Source of the DNA: DATMNI01 sp035570275
Lineage (GTDB): Bacteria; Acidobacteriota; Terriglobia; Bryobacterales; Bryobacteraceae
Assembly (NCBI GenBank): GCA_035570275.1
Contig: DATMNI010000334.1
Coordinates: 1-21,923, forward strand
Length of the DNA: 21,923 bases
Direction of reading: 5' to 3'
Position 1 is the stretch's first letter. Every line of letters starts with the position of its first letter. The notes under the pieces are model-generated. The model did not search any database. It had not been told where the DNA came from and saw nothing but the letters and a program-made list of their open reading frames with translations. Made by a program: the position numbers and the translations under genes. This document shows, one piece after another, positions 1 through 6,649 of this stretch.

Positions 1-1665
1 CGGCGGATCCAGCCGGAGATAGACCAGCGCCAGACTGGTCAGCGCAAAATGGTCCTCGGGATCGACTTCCAGGGCGCTGGTCCACAGGCTGAGATCGGGA
101 TCCGGCCGGCCCTTCCAGGGCGTGGTCAGGCCGCTCCACACCCGCGCGCGCTGATACGACCAGGCCGTGTAGCCGCCCGCTACCATCGCCAGCGCCAGGC
201 ACACCGCTACCTGTTGGCGGCGTCCGGTGGGAAACAGCCCGGCTGCCAGGGCCAGCACCGCTAGAATCGCGCCCACGCTAGGGACGAACTGGTAGCGGTC
301 GGCCATCTTGATACTGGTCGGCACCAGGTTCGACACCGGGAGATAGCCGATCAGATACCAGAAAATGCCGAACGCTGCCAACCGCCGGTACCGATCACCG
401 GGGCCTGTCACCACCACGCCGCACGCCAGCACCACGCCGCCGGCGGCCAGTCCGAGCACCAGCAGCGCGCCCGCCACGCCTTGCAGGCTGACGTCGGGAA
501 ACCGGACCCAAACGTACGAGGCCGACATGCGCGCCGGTACCAGCACTCGGCCCGCATAGCGCAGCATCACCTCAAACGTGAGATTCAAGGTGGGCAAAAG
601 CGGCACGCCGCCTTTGATGGCGCCAGCCTGCGCTTGCGCCCAAATCGTCCAGGCGCATCCGGCGCCGAATACCAGGCTCTGTACCACGAACGGCGGCGCC
701 AGCACCCGCAACCCATGCCCGCGGCCCGCCAGGAAATCGGCAAGATCCGGCGTCCCGGGCGCCGCCGCCAGCATGGCCGCCACACAGGCGAGCATCAGGC
801 CAATCAGCCAACCGCCGTGCCGCGGGTCCTGCATAAGTAAGCCGCGGAAGACGGCAACGGAGGCTCCGCCAACGCCCAGGAAGATGGCGCTCAAGCCAAC
901 CGTGCGCACCAAAATTGGCCGCGCCCGGCCGTCTGGCCGTTCCGAGCAGAATTCGTAGGCGATCAGCAGTACCGGAATGATCACCGAAACCGGCTTGGCC
1001 AGAATCGCCAGCAGCGTCAGAACCGCCGTGGCCGCATGGCGCAGCCGCCATTGGTTTGCGGTGACACTATGGCGCGCCCAAAGATACGCCAGCACCGCCG
1101 CCGCCAGCAGGATCAGCGACGTCAAATTGTTGCGCCCCGCCAGCCACGCCACCACTTCGGCATGGATCGGGTGCACCGCGAAAACCACGCTTCCCGACGC
1201 TGCCAGAATCCAAGGCAGGCCTAGTCGCTGGTAGAGAAGCATCAGGATGCCGGCGCACAAAACGGCATAGACCAGTTGCATGGCGCGGAACGGGCGGGCA
1301 TCGAAGGGCCTGGTCTTATCCGCCAGTGCCCGGTCCAGCAGCCAGGAGGTGGTGGTCACCGGATTGAAAAAGCCGAAGTAAGGTGTGGTCCAGACGGGGC
1401 CAAGCATGGAAAACGCATCGGCCCCATTTACATAAGGATTGCGCAACAGGTAAAACGTGTCGTCGAAGTCCATCGCCGGAACCGGCAGCGTCTGCCCGTA
1501 GACGAGCAGGGTGAGCAGCACGATCAGCCCGACGCCCGTGGGAACCAGATACCGCGAGCGCTCGCCCGGCCAATTGTCGGGCGCTGGCGCAGGCATCGCC
1601 GGTTTCGGCGCTTGGCCCCCGCTATTGGGATCTACTTCCCGTTTACCTCTGGCTTTGCGTGCCAT
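1..1665 (-). CDS. TMTC-like multi-pass membrane protein with C-terminal TPR region (partial)
   Basis: I read 555 codons on the minus strand from ATG 1665-1663 with no stop before the left edge, so the C-terminus is missing. After about 40 hydrophilic residues comes a first membrane helix (about 40-58), then an outward loop with a D-x-D-D cluster (D66, D68, D69), followed by about ten further hydrophobic segments. An acidic pair in the first loop followed by an N-P pair (here RNPYV) is the hallmark of GT-C type glycosyltransferases and of bacterial proteins resembling eukaryotic TMTC O-mannosyltransferases. The last visible residues (LWTSALEVDPEDHFALTSLALVYLRL, shown here only as a description of a TPR helix pair) look like the start of tetratricopeptide repeats, the usual C-terminus of the family. 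Donor and acceptor are unknown. The start has no strong Shine-Dalgarno sequence. The gene is divergent from the blaI-like gene; the 185-bp gap carries three tandem TAGCG units (1675-1689). Confidence 0.8.
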   Translation of the reverse strand, partial: MARKARGKREVDPNSGGQAPKPAMPAPAPDNWPGERSRYLVPTGVGLIVLLTLLVYGQTLPVPAMDFDDTFYLLRNPYVNGADAFSMLGPVWTTPYFGFFNPVTTTSWLLDRALADKTRPFDARPFRAMQLVYAVLCAGILMLLYQRLGLPWILAASGSVVFAVHPIHAEVVAWLAGRNNLTSLILLAAAVLAYLWARHSVTANQWRLRHAATAVLTLLAILAKPVSVIIPVLLIAYEFCSERPDGRARPILVRTVGLSAIFLGVGGASVAVFRGLLMQDPRHGGWLIGLMLACVAAMLAAAPGTPDLADFLAGRGHGLRVLAPPFVVQSLVFGAGCAWTIWAQAQAGAIKGGVPLLPTLNLTFEVMLRYAGRVLVPARMSASYVWVRFPDVSLQGVAGALLVLGLAAGGVVLACGVVVTGPGDRYRRLAAFGIFWYLIGYLPVSNLVPTSIKMADRYQFVPSVGAILAVLALAAGLFPTGRRQQVAVCLALAMVAGGYTAWSYQRARVWSGLTTPWKGRPDPDLSLWTSALEVDPEDHFALTSLALVYLRLDPP

Positions 1666-1801
1666 CCAAAGCTCTAGCGTAGCGTAGCGTTGCCTAGCGC
1701 TGCCAAGGCTGGCTGGCCGGGAAAAGTAGCGGCTGGTATCGCCGGGCCGCCATTGGATCCACTCGAAGACGCACCGTGCGCGGGCAAAAAGATGACACAC
1801 A

Positions 1802-1851
1802 TACGATTTTATTCGTTGACATACGATGCAGCTCGTAGTATAAATCTGTCA
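1802..1851 (+). promoter_or_regulatory. BlaI-type autoregulated promoter with tandem operators; leaderless start
   Basis: A near-consensus sigma-70 promoter is visible: TTGACA at 1816-1821, a 17-base spacer, and TATAAA at 1839-1844. The spacer contains the perfect inverted repeat TACGA-N6-TCGTA (1822-1837), so a dimeric repressor bound there would sit between the two promoter boxes. A second, slightly imperfect copy, TACGA-N6-TCGTT, lies at 1802-1817, exactly 20 bp upstream on the same helical face, overlapping the first bases of the -35. Counting seven bases from the -10 puts the transcription start at 1851, the A of the blaI-like ATG, so the mRNA is probably leaderless; no Shine-Dalgarno fits in the six intervening bases. 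BlaI/MecI/CopY repressors are known to bind dyads at their own promoters; assignment of these palindromes to this repressor is inferred. Confidence 0.75.
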
Positions 1852-2261
1852 TGGCTTTCCGTTCTGACTCGAAACCGCCCGCCTCCGCCCCGCTGCCGAC
1901 GGACGCCGAACTGGATATTCTGGCGGCGTTGTGGCGGCTGGGGCCCAGCACCGTCCGCGAAGTTCACCAGGCTCTGGGGAAGGAAAGCGGCTACACCACC
2001 ACGCTCAAGCAGATGCAGGTGATGACCGAAAAAGGTCTGCTGGTTCGCAGTGAGCGTTTCCGGTCGCACGTCTATGAAACCAGCGCGCCCAAGGAGCGGA
2101 CCCAGAAGCAGATCGCCGGCGACCTGCTGCGGCGCGCCTTTGACGGTTCGACCAAGAGCCTGTTGCTGGGGGCGTTGGCGGCCAAACCGGCTTCCACCGG
2201 CGAACTGGCGGAAATCCGGCAAATACTGAACCAATTTCAAAAAGGAAGGGGATCGCGATGA
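1851..2261 (+). CDS. BlaI/MecI/CopY family winged-helix repressor
   Basis: 136 residues, the usual size of the family. The winged-helix N-terminus (about residues 16-85) has the family pattern: L-T-D-A-E-x-x-I-L..LW near 16-28, the recognition segment around TVREVHQAL and YTTTLKQMQ, then K-G-L-L-V-R and a wing. The C-terminal third is the dimerisation region, which in the family is cut by the partner protease to release DNA. The start ATG lies where the promoter predicts transcription to begin, so I keep it despite the missing ribosome site. The stop overlaps the ATG of the downstream M56 protease (ATGA), the standard repressor-sensor arrangement. It most likely represses this two-gene operon; other targets cannot be seen from here. 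Confidence 0.92.
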   Translation: MAFRSDSKPPASAPLPTDAELDILAALWRLGPSTVREVHQALGKESGYTTTLKQMQVMTEKGLLVRSERFRSHVYETSAPKERTQKQIAGDLLRRAFDGSTKSLLLGALAAKPASTGELAEIRQILNQFQKGRGSR

Positions 2262-3865
2262 ACCCGATGAACCTGATGAACACGATACAGCTTGCTTTTG
2301 CGCAGCCCTGGGCCGAGCGCCTGGGCTGGACGCTCCTCAATTTCGTTTGGCAAGGGGCGCTGATTGGCGTCCTGTTCGCGGCACTGCGCGGCTTGGCGGG
2401 CCACCGGCTGAGCGTCAATGGCCGCTACGTTTTCGCCTGCCTGGCACTGCTGGCGATGGTGGCCGCGCCGCTGGTGACATTCGGCGTGATGGCGGTCCTG
2501 GAGCCAGCATCCATTGCGAGGATGGCATCTGCTCCACCGCCGTCGAACGGCGTTGGCGGCATACCGATTGCATTGGCTCAATCCGGCGCGTGGCAGCGGG
2601 TGCTGCCGTGGCTGGTGATGACGTGGATCGGCGGTGTGATGGTGTTCTCGGTCCGCCTGATCGGGGGCTGGTTTGGCACGGCGCGTCTGCGGCGAGTGAA
2701 GAGCCGGCCCGCGCCGGCCGATTGGCAGCAAACGGTGGACCGGCTCACTGGCCGGATGGGCATCGCGCAATCCGTGCGCCTGACGATTTCCTCCCTGGTG
2801 GAGGCGCCGGCGGTGATTGGATGGCTGCGGCCCATGATCCTGATTCCGGTGGGAGCCCTTACCGGATTACCCGCGGAACATCTGGAAGCGCTGCTGACCC
2901 ACGAATTGGCCCACGTTCTGCGGCGTGACTATCTGGTGAACGTGCTGCAGAGCGTTGCTGAGGCCGTGCTCTTTTACCATCCGGCGGTCTGGTGGATATC
3001 GGCCCAGATTCGCCATGAGCGCGAGTTGTGTTGCGACGACCTGGCGGTGGCGGCCAGCGGAGATGTCCTGACGTATGCGCGCGCCTTGGCGGAATTGGAG
3101 TCGTGCCGGCCGGCGCACCTGAAGGCCGCGATGGCCGCCAATGGCGGCGGTCTGCTGCACCGGATCGCCAGACTGTTGGGACAGCCGCAGCCGGCCAGCC
3201 ACACGCGGCCCGGACCCGCGGCGGCGTGGGTTCTCAGCATCCTGCTGCTGGCGGGGATTGGCGCGGTGGTGGTCAGGGGCGCTCAGGACCAGACCGCGGC
3301 GCCGGCGGCCTCCGCACAGGAACTCACGGTCAGCCGCGACGCCATCTGGATGGACACAGTGAAGCTTGGCGACATGAACGTAGAGGTGCGCGCGTTGGGC
3401 CTGCTTACCACACCGGACACCGCCGAACTAAAAGTGGCGGAGTCGCAGGTGAAGAAAGTGAAGTTGGGACAAGCAGTCACCATGGACGCGCGCGGGGGCC
3501 GGGGAACCTTCGCCGGCGTGGTGACGCGAATTCGCCCCGGCGCAAGCAATGGCACGGTCACCGTGGACGTGCAGATACCAGGCCCTCACAAGGCGCAAGT
3601 GGGCGATCCAGTGGATGGCATCATCGAGATCGAGCGTCTGACCAACGTGGTTTATGTCGGGCGGCCGGTGATGGGGCAGGCCGACAGTGATGGAACGCTC
3701 TATAAGCTGGAACCGGATGGCAAACAGGCCGTGCGCGTGAAGGTGCAGTTCGGGAAGAGCTCGGTCAACGCAATCGTGATTCGCAGCGGCTTGCAACCGG
3801 GCGATAAGATAATCCTGAGCGACGTCACGGCGTTTCTTTCACTCGACCGGATCAACCTAAAGTGA
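2258..3865 (+). CDS. M56 (BlaR1-like) membrane metalloprotease fused to a hairpin-less efflux-adaptor domain
   Basis: 535 residues; start fixed by an AAGGAAGGGG ribosome site and a 4-base overlap with the repressor gene. Residues 20-140 contain three hydrophobic segments. The protease domain has HELAH (215-219), zinc ligands and catalytic Glu, followed by the RHERELCCDD segment (252-261) that supplies the third ligand, as in BlaR1/MecR1. A fourth membrane helix spans about 322-342. Canonical BlaR1 then has a penicillin-binding sensor; here residues about 350-535 instead resemble periplasmic adaptor subunits of MacAB/RND-type pumps. They show a D-T-V-K-x-G-x-M-x-x-x-V-R strand, a beta-barrel part (VGD..VDG.I.IERL), the typical VYVGRP segment, and a membrane-proximal end with F-G-K-S-S-V-N, GLQPGDKIILSD and a closing DRINLK. 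The coiled-coil hairpin and lipoyl domains are absent. What the domain senses is unknown; sensor function is inferred from position. Confidence 0.88.
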   Translation: MNPMNLMNTIQLAFAQPWAERLGWTLLNFVWQGALIGVLFAALRGLAGHRLSVNGRYVFACLALLAMVAAPLVTFGVMAVLEPASIARMASAPPPSNGVGGIPIALAQSGAWQRVLPWLVMTWIGGVMVFSVRLIGGWFGTARLRRVKSRPAPADWQQTVDRLTGRMGIAQSVRLTISSLVEAPAVIGWLRPMILIPVGALTGLPAEHLEALLTHELAHVLRRDYLVNVLQSVAEAVLFYHPAVWWISAQIRHERELCCDDLAVAASGDVLTYARALAELESCRPAHLKAAMAANGGGLLHRIARLLGQPQPASHTRPGPAAAWVLSILLLAGIGAVVVRGAQDQTAAPAASAQELTVSRDAIWMDTVKLGDMNVEVRALGLLTTPDTAELKVAESQVKKVKLGQAVTMDARGGRGTFAGVVTRIRPGASNGTVTVDVQIPGPHKAQVGDPVDGIIEIERLTNVVYVGRPVMGQADSDGTLYKLEPDGKQAVRVKVQFGKSSVNAIVIRSGLQPGDKIILSDVTAFLSLDRINLK

Positions 3866-3871
3866 CGGGAG

Positions 3872-3907
3872 GTGGGACAGACCATCGTCTTCCGTGGTCT
3901 GTCATCC
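3872..3907 (+). repeat. REP-like hairpin, copy A
   Basis: Just after the M56 protease stop. GACAGACCA (3876-3884) and TGGTCTGTC (3895-3903) form a perfect 9-bp stem around a 10-base loop, flanked by GTGG and ATCC. The 36-base unit matches the inverted copy at 6435-6470 at 32 of 36 positions, and the copy at 6217-6250 shares the stem-loop layout. It may also act as a transcription terminator for the protease operon, although no T tract follows. Confidence 0.75.
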
Positions 3908-3944
3908 CTCTGCAAGTGGCCGGTGGCCGGCGAATTGAATCTCC

Positions 3945-3979
3945 GGCTCGGCCTTTCGGTCTGAGGCCGAGCCTCGCTA
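3945..3979 (+). repeat. Intergenic hairpin repeat, family 2 (possible terminator)
   Basis: GGCTCGGCCT (3945-3954) pairs perfectly with AGGCCGAGCC (3964-3973) around a 9-base loop. The 27 bases at 3953-3979 recur in inverted orientation at 17906-17932 with one mismatch. Both copies lie shortly after the 3' end of a plus-strand gene or operon, so a terminator or mRNA-stabilising role is possible. No U tract follows, so an intrinsic terminator is uncertain. Confidence 0.65.
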
Positions 3980-4057
3980 TACCCGCATCGGCAGGCGTCC
4001 GCGCCAACACCCGAGTCGACGTCCCGGCTATCCTGTTATTCAAGGGGGTTACGATAC

Positions 4058-6202
4058 ATGGATATGTTCCAGACCCCATATTCGCGAGTTTTCCAGGCGA
4101 TGCCGTACCGGCGGGTTCTCCTGGTTGCAGCCTTCGCGCTGACGGCCGTCCGCGCTCAGACCGATTGGCCGATATACGGGCACGATCCCGGCGCCAGGCG
4201 ATTCTCGCCGCTTACGCAGATCAACCCGGCCAACGTCCACCGGCTCCAGCGGGCATGGACATTTCACACCGGCAAGCCGGGTTCGGAGGCGATCCCGTTG
4301 GTCGCGGGCGGTGTGATGTACGCCGCCGCCGCCAACGGCATCTTCGCCATTGAGCCGGAGACTGGTAAGCCGATCTGGCATTACGAAGCCACCGAGGTCG
4401 CGCTGCGCGGGCTGGCCTGGTGGCCCGGCGATAAGCTGACGCATGCGCGCGTCTTCGCCGGGGTCAAGGGCGGAATGATCGCCATCGATGTCACCACCGG
4501 CAGGCCCGCGCCGGGCTTCGGCGCCGAGGGATTGCTCGACTTGAAACGGGGCGTGCTCGGCGATCTGCCGGACGCGCGGTTTGCGCTCCAGTCGCCGCCG
4601 GTGGTCTATAAGAACATCGTGATCACCGGAAGTGCCAACGGGGAAGGGTCGCCGAGCCAGGGCGCCTACGGCGATATCCGCGGTTGGGACGCGAACTCCG
4701 GCAAACTGCTGTGGACCTTCCACACCGTGCCTCGCCCCGGCGAGCCGGGCAGTGACACCTGGCCGCCCGATGGCTGGAAGAACCGCTCGGGTACCAACGC
4801 GTGGGGGCTCCTGACCGTCGACCTGGCGCGCGGCATCGTCTACGTGCCGCTGGGCGCGCCCACGTCCGATTTCTACGGCGCGGACCGTGAGGGCGACGGA
4901 CTCTACGGCAACAGCCTGGTGGCTCTCGATGCCGCCACGGGCAAGCGGAAGTGGCATCGGCAACTGGTCCATCACGACCTGTGGGACTTCGATCTGGCCG
5001 CGCCGCCGGTGCTGTTCGAAGTGGTGCGCAACGGACGGACCATCCCCGCGGTGGCGCAGATCACCAAGATGGGACTGCTGTTCGCCTTCGATCGGGTGAC
5101 GGGCAAGCCGCTGTACGGGATGGAGGAGCGCGCCGTGCCGCAGAGTACGGTCCCGGGCGAGAAGACGTCGGCGACGCAGCCATTTCCGCTCAAGCCGCCG
5201 CCACTCTCGCGGGTCGAGTTCACCAAAGCGGAAATCTACAACCTGACGCCGGACCACGCCGCGTTCTGCCGCGCTCTGTTCGACGGCCAACAGATGACCA
5301 TCGGCAGCCTCTACACGCCCCTCCCGCTTGAAGGCAACGTGCTGATGTTTCCGAGCACGCTCGGCGGCGGGAATTGGGGCGGCGCTTCGGTCGATCCCTC
5401 GCTCGGCTATCTGTTCCTCAACATCAACAATCTGGGCCAATGGGGCCACATGGAAAAGAAGACCGACCAGGCGACGGCCGCGGTCACTTACGCACGCACG
5501 TCGGCGTATGGGACCTATGCGCGCTTCTGGAATCGCGAGACGCAAATCCCGTGCACCAATCCGCCATACGGTGAACTGGTGGCGGTGAACTCACGGACGG
5601 GCGACATCGCGTGGCGGACGCCGCTGGGAACCATCGCCGCGCTGGAAGCACAAGGCGTCAGGAACACCGGCGCGCCGAACCTTGGCGGCAGCATCGCCAC
5701 GGCCAGCGGTCTGGTCTTCATCGCGGCCACCAACGATAGCCGCTTCCGGGCGTTCGATTCGAAGACGGGACGGCTGCTGTGGGACCAGCCGATCGATGCC
5801 AACGGCCACACCATCCCGATCGCCTACCAGGGCAAGGACGGCAAGCAGTACGTCGCCATCATGGCGGGTGGCGGCGGCGGCTACTTCGGCGGCACGCCCA
5901 GCGATAGCTTGATGGCGTTCGCGCTCGGCGACAGTTCCGCGCCGCCTTCAGCGACTGTCGCAGCGCCGGCGGCCGACGAGCGTCCCGCGCGCGCCATAAC
6001 ACAGCCCAACGGCTTGGGCAAAGCGGCGGTGGAGCGGGCGTGCGGCGGGACTTGCCACACCATCGAGACGGTCACCAGCCTGCGCCGCGACCGCAAGGCG
6101 TGGGCGGCAATGGTGGACAACATGGTCGCCCGCGGCGCCGTCGTCAAGGGTGACGAGGTGGAGTTGATCGTCGACTATCTGGCAACTTATTTCGGTAGAT
6201 AG
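4058..6202 (+). CDS. Exported PQQ-dependent quinoprotein dehydrogenase with C-terminal cytochrome c domain
   Basis: 714 residues. An AGGGGG ribosome site at 4043-4048 supports ATG 4058; an internal ATG at 4100 would give a tidier signal peptide (MPYRRVLLVAAFALTAVRA). The mature part opens with DWPIYGHDPGARRFSPLTQI, the beginning seen in PQQ glucose/quinate dehydrogenases, and continues with propeller repeats such as D-A-N-S-G-K-L-L-W, D-x-A-T-G-K and a TKMGLLFAFDR blade. The late segment GAPNLGGSIATASGLVFIAAT is also typical of the glucose-dehydrogenase group. Unlike membrane glucose dehydrogenase there is no five-helix N-terminus. The last 60 residues resemble a small cytochrome c, with the haem motif written C662-G-G-T-C666-H667, that is CX3CH rather than CX2CH. 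It probably oxidises a sugar or alcohol in the periplasm and passes electrons through the haem. The substrate cannot be told. It stands alone, with no PQQ biosynthesis genes nearby. Confidence 0.88.
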   Translation: MDMFQTPYSRVFQAMPYRRVLLVAAFALTAVRAQTDWPIYGHDPGARRFSPLTQINPANVHRLQRAWTFHTGKPGSEAIPLVAGGVMYAAAANGIFAIEPETGKPIWHYEATEVALRGLAWWPGDKLTHARVFAGVKGGMIAIDVTTGRPAPGFGAEGLLDLKRGVLGDLPDARFALQSPPVVYKNIVITGSANGEGSPSQGAYGDIRGWDANSGKLLWTFHTVPRPGEPGSDTWPPDGWKNRSGTNAWGLLTVDLARGIVYVPLGAPTSDFYGADREGDGLYGNSLVALDAATGKRKWHRQLVHHDLWDFDLAAPPVLFEVVRNGRTIPAVAQITKMGLLFAFDRVTGKPLYGMEERAVPQSTVPGEKTSATQPFPLKPPPLSRVEFTKAEIYNLTPDHAAFCRALFDGQQMTIGSLYTPLPLEGNVLMFPSTLGGGNWGGASVDPSLGYLFLNINNLGQWGHMEKKTDQATAAVTYARTSAYGTYARFWNRETQIPCTNPPYGELVAVNSRTGDIAWRTPLGTIAALEAQGVRNTGAPNLGGSIATASGLVFIAATNDSRFRAFDSKTGRLLWDQPIDANGHTIPIAYQGKDGKQYVAIMAGGGGGYFGGTPSDSLMAFALGDSSAPPSATVAAPAADERPARAITQPNGLGKAAVERACGGTCHTIETVTSLRRDRKAWAAMVDNMVARGAVVKGDEVELIVDYLATYFGR

Positions 6203-6216
6203 AAGCTCCATTGTGT

Positions 6217-6250
6217 AGGACAGACGATCGGGTTGTGTCGTCTGTCACCA
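6217..6250 (+). repeat. REP-like hairpin, copy B
   Basis: GACAGACGA (6219-6227) pairs perfectly with TCGTCTGTC (6238-6246) across a 10-base loop, the same geometry as copy A. It lies 15 bases after the quinoprotein stop and forms one border of the transposase remnant; copy C on the other border is inverted relative to copy A. Confidence 0.7.
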
Positions 6251-6434
6251 GCCCGCGCTTGACCCTTGCCATGTTTCTCTCTTCGAGCCATCGCATCATG
6301 GTGGGCATTGCGGTGTGCCGTTGGAAGATCGCCTGGACGTGATTGGGCATGACCACGCAAGCGCGGAGTTGGTTGAAGCGGCGAACCTCCCCATCCAGGC
6401 GAGCGTTCACAACTACGCCGGCGATTGTCTAGCG
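6247..6434 (-). pseudogene. Remnant of REP-associated tyrosine transposase (RAYT, IS200-like)
   Basis: Reading the minus strand, about 55 residues are recognisable: VVNARLDGE..., then CVVMPNHVQAIF, then MRWLEERNMARVKRG. The phrase V-V-M-P-N-H-V-H is the metal-binding HUH motif of Y1 transposases of the RAYT type, followed in intact members by a helix with a conserved W-x-K. Here the second His of the HUH pair is Gln (NHVQ), the N-terminal part is cut by a TAG stop close to the hairpin, and the region holding the catalytic Tyr is absent. It is therefore a dead fragment. It is bordered by hairpin copies B and C, the known arrangement of RAYT genes and their REP sequences. Recognition rests on motif memory, not on an alignment. 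Confidence 0.65.
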
Positions 6435-6470
6435 AGGACGACAGACCACGAACGACGATGCTCTGTCCCA
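6435..6470 (-). repeat. REP-like hairpin, copy C (inverted)
   Basis: Read on the minus strand this 36-base unit matches copy A at 32 of 36 positions, including GTGGGACAGA at the start and CGTGGTCTGTC near the end. The stem is GACAGACCA (6440-6448) with TGCTCTGTC (6459-6467), one C-C mismatch, and a loop of 10 bases. It marks the 5' border of the transposase remnant. Confidence 0.7.
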
Positions 6471-6575
6471 CCTTCTCCCAGAAATATACAAACTCAAGGC
6501 GGCATGTTGCCAATCCGCCGCAGGTTAACAGTTAACAACCCTGCCCCACAAGACTCGTCCTGGTATGCTTTTAGC

Positions 6576-6599
6576 TTGCCCAGGTTGTTGCCCAGGTTG
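6576..6599 (+). repeat. 12-bp perfect tandem duplication
   Basis: TTGCCCAGGTTG occurs twice head to tail (6576-6587 and 6588-6599) in the leader region of tldD. Upstream, GTTAACAGTTAAC (around 6524-6537) is another short direct repeat. The rest of 6471-6649 shows no gene. Confidence 0.6.
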
Positions 6600-6649
6600 C
6601 GGCGAAACGTTTTCGAACCGGGCACGTATCACTGGAATCGGGGGTTTGC

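Noticed and set aside
1675..1689. Three tandem TAGCG units upstream of the TMTC-like gene
   Set aside because: Too short to assign; no sign that it affects the promoter or coding frame.
4049..5545. Long open frame on the minus strand opposite the quinoprotein gene
   Set aside because: Arg/His-rich translation with no motif, fully opposite a strongly supported gene; an effect of high GC codon use.
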